Shown one piece after another: positions 1 to 7,604 of a stretch of 64,000 nucleotides of DNA (within the stretch, counting starts at the first letter, position 1; each line of letters starts with the position of its first letter). The notes beneath the pieces were generated by a model, which was given only the letters and a program-made list of their open reading frames with translations, ran no database searches and was not told the origin of the DNA. The position numbers and the translations under genes were made by a program. Where the stretch lies: positions 248,001-312,000 of the forward strand of contig CAKOOM010000001.1 in NCBI GenBank assembly GCA_934098395.1, in the 5' to 3' direction. This DNA is from an uncultured Bacilli bacterium (GTDB taxonomy: Bacteria; Bacillota_I; Bacilli_A; RF39; UBA660).

Positions 1-246
1 GATGATAAGAAAAATGATACTACAAAAGATAATAAAAAAGATGATGAAAAGAAGGAAAGTAATACTTCAAGAATAATAATTATAATATTAATTTTACTTG
101 TTATAGCTGGTTTGATATATTTAATATTTAAAGATGATGAAGAAGATGATGATGTTAAAAAAGCTAATAAAGATATTAATAAATTAAAAAAAGAAAATAT
201 TAAAGCTTCAACTTCTAAGAGTAATATTAAGAAAAGTAAAAAATAA
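1..246 (+). CDS. C-terminal part of a membrane protein (cut by window start)
   Basis: Frame 1 is open from the first base to a TAA at 244-246 (81 residues visible). A Lys/Asp-rich stretch is followed by one hydrophobic segment at about visible residues 23-41 (Ile/Leu-rich), then an acidic run (DDEEDDD) and a lysine-rich tail. This looks like a bitopic membrane protein with a charged C-terminus. It precedes the Tad-like genes but is separated from them by a terminator, so a functional link is not shown. I do not recognise a family. Confidence 0.6.
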   Translation, partial: DDKKNDTTKDNKKDDEKKESNTSRIIIIILILLVIAGLIYLIFKDDEEDDDVKKANKDINKLKKENIKASTSKSNIKKSKK

Positions 247-250
247 TTAG

Positions 251-281
251 AAAAAAGAAAGATATAACTTTCTTTTTTTTT
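251..281 (+). terminator. Rho-independent terminator
   Basis: An A/G-rich arm (AAAAGAAAG) pairs with CTTTCTTTT across an ATATAA loop and runs into eight or more T residues. It lies 5 bp after the stop of the first, partial gene and separates it from the Tad-like locus. Confidence 0.7.
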
Positions 282-327
282 GTTGTAATGTTATAATTGA
301 TATGATAGGGGTAGTAGGAGGGGTAAT

Positions 328-663
328 ATGAATAAAAAAGGACAAGCTTTAGTTGAATTTGTTTTAATATTGCCAGTGTTTTTATTTCTATTATTTTCTA
401 TTTATGATTTCGGAATGATGTTTACTACAAAGAATAAGTTGGAGAGTGACAGTAGTGATATAATTTCGGCATTTAAGAGTAATAAAAATATAGATGATAT
501 AAAAGTTAAATATAGTGATTATGTTATTAAGAATGGTCATGACCAAGAATATTATTATTTTAAAATAGAGAAGAGTATTAAGTTAATTACTCCGGGCTTT
601 AATAGAATTTTTGGTAATCCTTATGTTGTTAGTGTTGAGAGGTATATACCATATGATGAATAA
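328..663 (+). CDS. TadE-like pseudopilin / tight-adherence minor protein
   Basis: This 111-aa protein begins with a short basic N-terminus, then the TadE/TadG signature GQALVEFVLILPV and a hydrophobic helix (about residues 5-27), followed by a soluble domain. In Tad systems such proteins are minor pseudopilins processed at the G/Q or A/L region by a prepilin peptidase and needed for Flp pilus or type II-like secretion assembly. The start is supported by an AGGAGGGG ribosome site at 315-322. It opens a run of seven co-directional genes with overlaps, and its 3' end overlaps the next TadE-like gene. No Flp major pilin is visible in the window. Confidence 0.75.
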   Translation: MNKKGQALVEFVLILPVFLFLLFSIYDFGMMFTTKNKLESDSSDIISAFKSNKNIDDIKVKYSDYVIKNGHDQEYYYFKIEKSIKLITPGFNRIFGNPYVVSVERYIPYDE

Positions 664-1033
664 TAAGGGACAAAGTTTAGTTTTATTTGTTGTGGTATTA
701 CCAATTACTTTAATGATACTAGTCCTTGTTTATGATATTGGTAGGATGTCGTTATTAAAAAATGAGCTTAATAATATTAATTATATGGTTGTTGATAGTA
801 TACTTAGTGATAAAAATGTTACGGATGATGATATTAGAGATTTAATAATAAAAAATAAGAGTGATATAGATAAGATTAATATACAACATGATGATGATAA
901 GTTGCATATAACTTTGATAGTACAAGGAGATAGTATATTACCAGTTTTAAATAATTTAAAAATATATAGAATAAAATCTAGTTATGTTGGTTATGTGGAA
1001 GATGACAAACATGTAATAGAAAGGAATAAATAG
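653..1033 (+). CDS. TadE-like pseudopilin, second copy
   Basis: A 126-aa protein with N-terminal MMNNKGQSLVLFVVVLPIT, again the TadE-like GQ-x-hydrophobic signature. The reading frame is open further upstream, but ATG 653 (or 656) is preferred because the GAGAGG ribosome site at 637-642 is correctly spaced and the encoded protein then starts like its neighbour. It overlaps the preceding gene by 11 bp, implying translational coupling. The usual Glu near position +5 of the signature is replaced (SLVLF against ALVEF in the neighbour), a small but real difference between the pair. Confidence 0.7.
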   Translation: MMNNKGQSLVLFVVVLPITLMILVLVYDIGRMSLLKNELNNINYMVVDSILSDKNVTDDDIRDLIIKNKSDIDKINIQHDDDKLHITLIVQGDSILPVLNNLKIYRIKSSYVGYVEDDKHVIERNK

Positions 1034-1041
1034 GTGATTAT

Positions 1042-1824
1042 ATGGATCATAATGGAAAAATAATTACTGTTTCATCTGTTAAAGGTGGAGTTGGTAAGAC
1101 AACTTTAACATTAAATTTAGCAGGATTATATTTTCTTATGAAAAAGAAAGTATTAATTATTGACTTAGATTTATATGCTGGAGGAATAGCAACTTGTTTA
1201 AATATTAATAATAAAAGAGATATTTATATGTTAGTAGATAGTCTTAGTAGTAATAAATCTGTTTTGTTAGATGATTATGTTACTAAGTATAATAATGGTA
1301 TTTCTATATTAGCATCACCAAAAGATCCGAGAGATGTTTCTAAGATAGAGAGTAAATATATTAATACGATATTTGATATGGCTAGATTAGAATATGATAT
1401 TGTTTTAGTAGATACATCACATTTATTAGATGAGATTTGTTTAGTAGCATTAGATGCTTCATATAAAAGTGTATTTGTTATTACTAACGATTTAGTTGAT
1501 CTTAAAAATATGAAAAGTTTGGTAAGTATTTTTAGAGAAATGGGTAAAGAGAATTATAAAGTAGTTTTAAACAATTCACGAGATACAGGACGTGATTATA
1601 TTACTTTGTTTGATATTAGAAATATGATAAAGAGAAATGTTGATTTTACAATATCAAAGAATTTTTATATTAAAAATATAGATAAGTATGTTTTAAATGG
1701 TGAAATATTAACACTTAATAAAGGAATTAATTTATTTAATGGTAGTGATATTAAAAATATGAATAAATTAGCACTTTCTTTAATACAAGAAGAAGATGGA
1801 GGTGCTGATAAGGATGAAAAATAA
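1042..1824 (+). CDS. TadZ/CpaE-like ParA-MinD family ATPase
   Basis: A 260-aa P-loop ATPase with the deviant Walker A motif KGGVGKTT at about residues 15-22 and a Walker A' motif IIDLDLYAGG near residue 45. This is typical of ParA/MinD/FlhG proteins. In Tad loci the TadZ/CpaE member positions the secretion ATPase at a pole. Its place directly upstream of the TadA-like ATPase and overlap with it support this role rather than chromosome partitioning. ATG 1042 follows an AGGTGAT ribosome site. Confidence 0.75.
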   Translation: MDHNGKIITVSSVKGGVGKTTLTLNLAGLYFLMKKKVLIIDLDLYAGGIATCLNINNKRDIYMLVDSLSSNKSVLLDDYVTKYNNGISILASPKDPRDVSKIESKYINTIFDMARLEYDIVLVDTSHLLDEICLVALDASYKSVFVITNDLVDLKNMKSLVSIFREMGKENYKVVLNNSRDTGRDYITLFDIRNMIKRNVDFTISKNFYIKNIDKYVLNGEILTLNKGINLFNGSDIKNMNKLALSLIQEEDGGADKDEK

Positions 1825-3142
1825 TAGTAATTTATTAACAGAATTTAATGTTCGAAAAAAAGAAAAGTCGGTTGTGGATGTTAAGGATTATGCAGTTTTT
1901 TCTGATAAGGAAAAACTTGATGCTCTTAGAACAAAGATAGTCCAAAATTTAATTAATAATAAGATTCCAGAAAATATTACTTTGGAGCAATATATTAACG
2001 ATGAGATAGATGATGTTTTACAAGATTATGATTTGGGAGCTTTAGAAAGAAATCATATTTGTAATTTAATTCAAAATGAAATTAATGGGTATGGACCATT
2101 AACGGATTTACTTAATAATGATTCAGTTACTGAAATAATGGTTAATGGAACAAATGATATATATGTGGAAGTGGATGGTAAACTTGTTAAGGATGAATCT
2201 GTTTCATTTATAAATGAGGATCATATTATTAGAACAGTTCAAAGAATTGTTCAACCATTAGGTAGAACAATTGATGCGGTTAATCCGATGGTGGATGCTA
2301 GGCTTAGAGATGGTTCTAGACTTAATGCCATTATTCCTCCGTTATCTTTGACGGGCCCAATAGTTACTATTAGAAAATTCTCTAAGAGAATGAATAGTAT
2401 TGATGATTTGCTTAGAATGGGTACCATGACTGCTCATATGGCTTTATTTTTACAAGCATGTGTTAGGGCAAAACTTAATATTATTATATCTGGTGGTACG
2501 GGTACTGGTAAAACAACTTTGCTTAATATTTTATCTGGATTTATTGATGATGAGGAAAGAATTATTACTATTGAGGATGCTGCTGAATTAAAACTTCATC
2601 AAAAACATGTTGTTTCTCTAGAAACTAGAATGGTTAACTATGAAGGTGAAGGAGAAATTACGATTAGAGATCTTGTAAGAAACTCTCTTAGAATGAGACC
2701 TGATAGAATTATTGTTGGTGAAGTTAGAGGTAAAGAAGCATTTGATATGCTTCAAGCTATGAATACAGGTCATGAAGGATCTATTACTACATTACACTCC
2801 AATTCTCCGGATGATGCGATTAATAGATTAGAGACAATGATGCTTATGAATGATATGGATCTTCCTGTTAGTGCTATTAGAAATTACATAGAAAAAGCAA
2901 TTAATATAATAGTTCAAATAGATAGACTAAGTGATGGTAAAAGAAAAGTTACTTCAATATCAGAAATTGTTGGATTTAAAGATGATAAAGTTAATTTAAA
3001 GGAAATATTTTCTTTTAAGGAAAATGGTTTGTCAGAGCATGGATATGTAAGAGGAGAATTTGTTGTTTATAAGCATGTTCCTAAAGTATATGATAAAATT
3101 AAAAGAAAAGGTATTGTTTTAGACAATATTTTTGGGGAATAA
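1814..3142 (+). CDS. TadA/CpaF-type secretion ATPase
   Basis: A 442-aa VirB11/GspE-superfamily ATPase of the CpaF type. It has an N-terminal domain, then Walker A GGTGTGKTTLLN, the Asp-box region and RPDRIIVGEVRG, followed by the His-box region TGHEGSITTLHSNSP. It powers assembly of Tad (Flp) pili or related surface structures at the inner membrane. ATG 1814 is chosen over the earlier in-frame Met because a GGAGGTG ribosome site (1798-1804) lies 9 bp upstream. It overlaps the TadZ-like gene by 11 bp. Confidence 0.85.
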   Translation: MKNNSNLLTEFNVRKKEKSVVDVKDYAVFSDKEKLDALRTKIVQNLINNKIPENITLEQYINDEIDDVLQDYDLGALERNHICNLIQNEINGYGPLTDLLNNDSVTEIMVNGTNDIYVEVDGKLVKDESVSFINEDHIIRTVQRIVQPLGRTIDAVNPMVDARLRDGSRLNAIIPPLSLTGPIVTIRKFSKRMNSIDDLLRMGTMTAHMALFLQACVRAKLNIIISGGTGTGKTTLLNILSGFIDDEERIITIEDAAELKLHQKHVVSLETRMVNYEGEGEITIRDLVRNSLRMRPDRIIVGEVRGKEAFDMLQAMNTGHEGSITTLHSNSPDDAINRLETMMLMNDMDLPVSAIRNYIEKAINIIVQIDRLSDGKRKVTSISEIVGFKDDKVNLKEIFSFKENGLSEHGYVRGEFVVYKHVPKVYDKIKRKGIVLDNIFGE

Positions 3143-3143
3143 T

Positions 3144-3290
3144 ATGGGTAATGTTAGTAAAGGTAAGTTGGTTAGTTACATTTCTATATTGTTAATAATA
3201 TGTATTTTAGCATTTTTGGTTGCTAAATATATTGTTAGGGATAATATTGGTGATGAAAAACCACCGATAGATACGAGTGAGAAGTTGTAG
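3144..3290 (+). CDS. 48-aa single-span membrane protein in the Tad locus
   Basis: A short ORF starts 1 bp after the TadA stop codon and ends 18 bp before TadB. The protein (start MGNVSKGKLVSYIS) has one hydrophobic segment at about residues 10-30 and a short polar tail ending DTSEKL. Its tight position between TadA and TadB genes suggests it belongs to the operon. I do not recognise a family; a small assembly factor is only a guess from position. Confidence 0.55.
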   Translation: MGNVSKGKLVSYISILLIICILAFLVAKYIVRDNIGDEKPPIDTSEKL

Positions 3291-3308
3291 ATTGTAGAGG
3301 TGACAATT

Positions 3309-4301
3309 ATGGATAAACGTTTTATTATTGTTGGTATACAAATAGTGTTGATTTTTACGATTGTAATAATTGTCACTTTGTTTATACGATTAAATAATGC
3401 GGTAAAATTAGAAAAGAGAATATCTAGATATAGTGTCAGATATGATAGCAGTAGAGATAATACTTCGATGTTTGATAAAGTATTAAAAAAATATTTATCA
3501 TTTATAAAAAAACAAAGAAAGAAAATTCGAAAATTATTTCCAACATTAGTCAAGAGATATGAAAAGTATGTTGCTAGTGATAATATTAAAGCTGCTGATT
3601 ATGTTACAAATAAAATAGTTATATCTTGTTTATTTGTTTTACTTACTATAATAGCTAATATAATACAAAGTAAACTTGTTACTATATGGCAGTTGTTGTT
3701 TAGTATGGCTTTTGGATTCTTTATTTTAGATTTGGTGTTGATAATTCAAAGAAAATTTAATAAGAAAAAAATAGAAAATGAAATGTTGAGAGCTATTATT
3801 ATTATGAATAATGCTTTTAAATCAGGGAAATCAACAATTCAAGCTGTGGAAATAGCTAGTAGGAAACTTCCTAATCCAGTTGGATATGAATTTAAGAAAA
3901 TATATGAAGAAATGCAATATGGAATGTCTGTAGATACGGTGTTTGATAGATTTTCTAAGAGGGTTAATATAGAAGAAGCAGAATATTTATCTTCATCATT
4001 AACAATTCTTAATAGAACTGGTGGTAACATTGTTGCAGTTTTTGATTCGATAGAAAAAACTTTATTTGATAAGAAAAAATTGAAAGAAGAGTTAAAAAAT
4101 ACAACAACGGTATCTAAATTAGTTGTTAGAATTATGCTAATAGTACCACTTGTATTTATATTGTTAATATATTTATTTGATCCGAATTATTTTGATCCAT
4201 TCTTTGAAAGTACTCTTGGATATATATTTATGGCAATAGCGTTTATATTATTTATAATTTATGCATATTTACTTGATAGAATAGTAAGGGTTGATTATTA
4301 A
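3309..4301 (+). CDS. TadB-like inner-membrane platform protein (T2SSF domain)
   Basis: A 330-aa membrane protein: an N-terminal TM (about residues 5-27), a basic cytoplasmic linker, two further TMs near residues 100-145, the T2SSF cytoplasmic domain (FKSGKSTIQAVEIASRKL to NRTGGNIVAVFDSIE) and two C-terminal TMs. This is the layout of TadB/GspF family platform proteins that work with TadA. ATG 3309 is preferred over GTG 3300 because of the TAGAGGTGA ribosome site just upstream. It is coupled to the next gene by a TAATG overlap. Confidence 0.75.
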   Translation: MDKRFIIVGIQIVLIFTIVIIVTLFIRLNNAVKLEKRISRYSVRYDSSRDNTSMFDKVLKKYLSFIKKQRKKIRKLFPTLVKRYEKYVASDNIKAADYVTNKIVISCLFVLLTIIANIIQSKLVTIWQLLFSMAFGFFILDLVLIIQRKFNKKKIENEMLRAIIIMNNAFKSGKSTIQAVEIASRKLPNPVGYEFKKIYEEMQYGMSVDTVFDRFSKRVNIEEAEYLSSSLTILNRTGGNIVAVFDSIEKTLFDKKKLKEELKNTTTVSKLVVRIMLIVPLVFILLIYLFDPNYFDPFFESTLGYIFMAIAFILFIIYAYLLDRIVRVDY

Positions 4302-4999
4302 TGAACAAGTCAGAATTTGTAAATAGAATTTATAGTGAAAAGTATGTTAGTAAAGTTATATCTAAAGTTAAGTTACTTGGATATGATAGTAATGTTTCAG
4401 CATATGATATTATACTTATAAGACTTTTTACTTCGGTAATATTATTTATTTTAATGTTATATGTTTTTGACTATGGTTATATTTTTGGACCAATTATTAC
4501 GTTAATATATTATTTTATGTTTAATAGGATTGTTCTTGATAATAAAATTAAAAATAGAATGATAAAATTAGAGAATGAAGCTATGCACTTTTTTGAAGTG
4601 TTAACATTATCTCTTGAAACTGGGAGAAATTTAGCTTCAGCAATTGAAGTAACTACGATGAATGTTTCTGGTATTTTGTCTTCAGAATTTAGTGAAGCAG
4701 TTAGAGAAGTTACTTTTGGAAAAAGTTTGAATGAAGCACTTACAGATATGCAAGAAAGAATACCATCAGAAACTATAAATAATATTATATTATCTTTAAC
4801 GCAATCTAATTTATATGGTAATAGTATTATTGATAATTTATATTCTCAAATAGATTATTTGAGAGAGAAGAGAAAATTAGAAGTAAAAGGTAGAATTAGT
4901 AAAGTACCAATATATATTAGTGTTATTTCAGTATTGTTTTTTGTACCACTTTTGTTATTAATTATATTAGGTCCAGTAATTTTAAATTATTTTAAGTAA
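4301..4999 (+). CDS. TadC-like inner-membrane platform protein (T2SSF domain)
   Basis: A 232-aa membrane protein with two N-terminal TMs (about residues 42-80), a T2SSF-like domain (EALHFFEVLTLSLETG-type helices to SLTQSNLYGNSIIDNLY) and a C-terminal TM. TadB and TadC normally act as a pair, and this one starts on the last base of the TadB stop codon. It is the last gene of the Tad-like run. No pilin, prepilin peptidase or TadD/TadG follows, so the remainder of the system must lie upstream of the window or elsewhere. Confidence 0.72.
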   Translation: MNKSEFVNRIYSEKYVSKVISKVKLLGYDSNVSAYDIILIRLFTSVILFILMLYVFDYGYIFGPIITLIYYFMFNRIVLDNKIKNRMIKLENEAMHFFEVLTLSLETGRNLASAIEVTTMNVSGILSSEFSEAVREVTFGKSLNEALTDMQERIPSETINNIILSLTQSNLYGNSIIDNLYSQIDYLREKRKLEVKGRISKVPIYISVISVLFFVPLLLLIILGPVILNYFK

Positions 5000-5057
5000 T
5001 AAATCTTTAAAATATGTGAAATTTATGATAATATAATTATTGTGAAGAGGTGAGAAA

Positions 5058-5774
5058 ATGTCAGGACATAGTAAATGGTCAACAATTAAGAGAAAAAAAG
5101 GAGCAATAGATGCTGCAAGAAGTAAAGTGTTTCAAAAGCTAGCTAAAGAGTTATATGTAGCAGCAAAGTCAGGTGATCCTGATCCAGCAAATAATGCTAG
5201 TTTAAGAATGGTTGTTGAAAAATGTAAAAGTGAAAATATGCCTAAGGCAAATATTGAATCAGCTATTGCTAAAGCAGCTAGTAAGGGAGCAAGTGATAAT
5301 TACGAAGCTATTAGATATGAGGGATATGGTCCTTTAGGTGTAGCTATTATTATAGATTGTTTAACTGATAATAAAAACAGAACTGCTGGTTTTGTTAGAA
5401 GTACTTTAACTAAGAAAAATGGTAATTTAGGAACTGCTGGTTCTGTTAGTTATATGTTTAAGAGAAAAGGTGTAATTGTACTTGAAAATGTATATTCAGA
5501 AGATAAAATAATGGAAGATGTATTAGATTTAGATATATTAGATATTGTTATAGATGAGGATATTACTATATATACGGAAGCTGATAAATTCTTAGAGGTT
5601 AAAGATAATCTTGATAACCTAGGATATGATAAGTACTTGGTAAGTGAGGTAACTTTTGTACCGGATAATTATATTTCTTTAGATGAAGTGGGTACTGAGA
5701 AAGTTATGTCTTTAATTGAGGCATTAGAAGATATTGATGATGTACAAAATGTTTATCATAATTTAGAATTATAG
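5058..5774 (+). CDS. yebC: YebC/PmpR-family regulator
   Basis: A 238-aa protein starting MSGHSKWSTIKRKKGAIDAA, the hallmark of the YebC/PmpR family. It matches the family in length and has the middle segment GYGPLGVAIIIDCLTDNKNRT. Members act as transcriptional regulators and, more recently, as translation factors that relieve ribosome stalling. ATG 5058 follows a GAGGTGAG ribosome site; a TATAAT at 5032-5037 is a probable -10. Confidence 0.93.
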   Translation: MSGHSKWSTIKRKKGAIDAARSKVFQKLAKELYVAAKSGDPDPANNASLRMVVEKCKSENMPKANIESAIAKAASKGASDNYEAIRYEGYGPLGVAIIIDCLTDNKNRTAGFVRSTLTKKNGNLGTAGSVSYMFKRKGVIVLENVYSEDKIMEDVLDLDILDIVIDEDITIYTEADKFLEVKDNLDNLGYDKYLVSEVTFVPDNYISLDEVGTEKVMSLIEALEDIDDVQNVYHNLEL

Positions 5775-5782
5775 GAGATAAT

Positions 5783-5977
5783 ATGGAAGATAAATTAGAA
5801 GAATATAGAAAAGAAAGAGACTTAATCATTAATGAGATTGGTGAATTTGATGAAGAAGACTTTGTTAAATCAGGTATTTCTTTGGAAGAATATACTAATC
5901 CAAATGAAGATACGATTAAAAAGTTAGTTGAATATGTAGCTAATGAATATGATCAAACTTCAATTTATAGTGAGTAA
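5783..5977 (+). CDS. 64-aa acidic protein of unknown function
   Basis: A small acidic, probably helical protein (start MEDKLEEYRKERDLI) 8 bp downstream of yebC with an AGGAGAT ribosome site, hence co-transcribed. It is followed at once by a terminator. No signal peptide, TM or recognised motif is visible. Confidence 0.6.
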   Translation: MEDKLEEYRKERDLIINEIGEFDEEDFVKSGISLEEYTNPNEDTIKKLVEYVANEYDQTSIYSE

Positions 5978-6001
5978 AGATAGATAAATCTATCTTTTTT
6001 T
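5976..6001 (+). terminator. Rho-independent terminator
   Basis: The stem AGATAGAT/ATCTATCT is followed by a run of T residues. It begins at the stop codon of the 64-aa gene and ends the yebC unit. Confidence 0.75.
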
Positions 6002-6003
6002 CA

Positions 6004-6009
6004 TATAAT
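6004..6009 (+). promoter_or_regulatory. -10 box (TATAAT) of a possible leaderless transcript
   Basis: A perfect TATAAT ends 5 bp before ATG 6015, so the expected transcription start falls on or next to the start codon. No Shine-Dalgarno sequence lies between the upstream terminator T-run and the ATG. No convincing -35 is seen. Confidence 0.4.
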
Positions 6010-6014
6010 TTAAT

Positions 6015-6677
6015 ATGAGATTTAGAAGTTATAAGAAGAAAAAGTTTAGTGCTTTTTTTACTAGAGGATTAATAATTTTGGTGATAGCTTTTTTAATATC
6101 TTTAATGATAATTAATTATTTTTCTAGTCAAATTAAAACTATATTGTTACCAATTGCGGAAGCTAGAGTTAATAAATATGTTAGTAATATGATTAATAAC
6201 GCTACAGGGAATATTTTATTTGATAAGGAATTGTTAAAAATTAATAAAAATAGTAATGATGAAGTAGAGATGGTTACTTATAATACTTATGAAGTTACAA
6301 AATTGATTGATAAAATAACAATGAATATTCAAGATGAATTTAATGGCCTTGAGTATGGTAAGGTAAATGATGAATTTGTTCTTCAGAAAATTCCTTTGGG
6401 AGTTATATTTGGAAATGTATTTTTGAGAAATTTAGGTCCAAAGATAAATATTAGATTTGATATGATTGGAAATGTACTTACTAATATAGAAACAGAAGTA
6501 AAACCATATGGAATAAACAATGCATATGTAGAGACTAGGGTATTTATTGAGGCTAATGCAAGAATTATAATTCCTTTTGTTACAAAGAATATAAAAATTA
6601 CTAATGTAGTTCCAATATCAATAAATATTTATCAAGGAAAAGTTCCTAATGGATATATTACTAGTTTTAATAAATAA
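6015..6677 (+). CDS. YunB-like sporulation protein
   Basis: A 220-aa protein with an N-terminal basic region and one TM (about residues 17-37), then an extracytoplasmic domain. Residues from about 130 on match the Spo_YunB pattern: LGPKINIRFDMIGNV, ETEVKPYGINNAYVET, then IIPFVTKNIKITNVVPISI and a QGKVPNGY end. YunB is a sigma-E-controlled sporulation membrane protein in Bacillus whose exact role is unclear. The gene stands alone between a terminator and a convergent ZIP transporter, and appears to lack a ribosome site. Confidence 0.75.
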   Translation: MRFRSYKKKKFSAFFTRGLIILVIAFLISLMIINYFSSQIKTILLPIAEARVNKYVSNMINNATGNILFDKELLKINKNSNDEVEMVTYNTYEVTKLIDKITMNIQDEFNGLEYGKVNDEFVLQKIPLGVIFGNVFLRNLGPKINIRFDMIGNVLTNIETEVKPYGINNAYVETRVFIEANARIIIPFVTKNIKITNVVPISINIYQGKVPNGYITSFNK

Positions 6678-6702
6678 AAGATGTTACCCAAGGGCAACAT
6701 CT
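6678..6702 (-). terminator. Terminator between convergent genes
   Basis: The arms AGATGTT and AACATCT with an inner CCC/GGG form a stem. Read on the minus strand it is followed by CTTTTATTTA, so it serves the ZIP gene, whose last codons lie inside the hairpin. Confidence 0.6.
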
Positions 6703-7463
6703 AAAATCATCATTATAGAAAAACCAATTATTGTAAATATAGCCATGAGTTCTTTTTTTTCATTACTTTGACTTTCGGGAATTAATTCTGATACGACAAC
6801 ATATATCATTGCTCCGGCAGCAAATGATAGAAAAAATGGAAGTAAAATTTGAACTTTAAGAACTAGTATGGCTCCGATTACTCCGAATATGGGTTCAACA
6901 ATTGCGGATAATTGACCGTAAAAAAAGGCTTTTTTGCGACTTATTCCTTCACGTCTTAATGGAATTGATACGGCGGAACCTTCGGGAAAATTTTGTAAAC
7001 CAATACCAATAGCTAACATTACAGCAGAGATGGTTGTGGCACCGGATATTCCATAATATATTGAACCGAAAGCAATACCTACGGCAAGACCTTCCGGAAT
7101 ATTATGAATAGTAATTGATGATACAAGCATAAGCATACGTTTATTTTTTTTATCTAGTAGTTTATTAAATACTTTGTCAGCTAAAAATAAAAGCATTCCT
7201 CCGGCAAAAAAACCAATAAAAGTAGTTAACCATGGATTTAGATTTAGTTCGGTACTTGTATCTATTGCAGGAGATAGTAGTGAAAAATATGATGCAGCAA
7301 TCATTACTCCGGCAGCAAATCCAAGCATAGCATCCATAACGTTTTTACTTATTTTCTTGAAAAAGAAAACAATACTAGCACCGAGCATAGTTATTAAATA
7401 TGTAAATGTCGTGGCTATTAGAGCTTGATATATATAATTTAAATTTATAAACCAATTAATCAT
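6684..7463 (-). CDS. ZIP-family metal transporter
   Basis: A 259-aa polytopic membrane protein with about eight hydrophobic segments and the ZIP metal-site helices HNIPEGLAVGIAFG (TM4) and QNFPEGSAVSIPLRREG (TM5). Like ZupT-type members it probably imports zinc, iron or manganese. In TM5 the first residue of the usual HN pair is Gln, a known variation within the family. The start at 7463 is preferred over 7475 because the GAGGTG ribosome site lies between them. Confidence 0.85.
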   Translation of the reverse strand: MINWFINLNYIYQALIATTFTYLITMLGASIVFFFKKISKNVMDAMLGFAAGVMIAASYFSLLSPAIDTSTELNLNPWLTTFIGFFAGGMLLFLADKVFNKLLDKKNKRMLMLVSSITIHNIPEGLAVGIAFGSIYYGISGATTISAVMLAIGIGLQNFPEGSAVSIPLRREGISRKKAFFYGQLSAIVEPIFGVIGAILVLKVQILLPFFLSFAAGAMIYVVVSELIPESQSNEKKELMAIFTIIGFSIMMILDVALG

Positions 7464-7537
7464 ATTACACCTCATTTTATTGTATGTAACTAAAACGTTT
7501 ATGTAATGGGCTAAAAAATAACTATTGGTAAATTAAT

Positions 7538-7566
7538 TTGACAAATTAAAATTAATTATTTATTAT
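7538..7566 (+). promoter_or_regulatory. Promoter of the ABC transporter gene
   Basis: TTGACA at 7538-7543 and TATTAT at 7561-7566 are separated by 17 bp, a near-consensus vegetative sigma promoter 39 bp upstream of the start codon. Confidence 0.7.
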
Positions 7567-7604
7567 GAACTTATCTAACTTTTGTATTTTAGGAATGGAG
7601 TGAA

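Noticed and set aside
3176..3553. Minus-strand ORF opposite the TadA-TadB gap
   Set aside because: No ribosome site and it overlaps tadB and the 48-aa gene; composition is that of an antisense frame.
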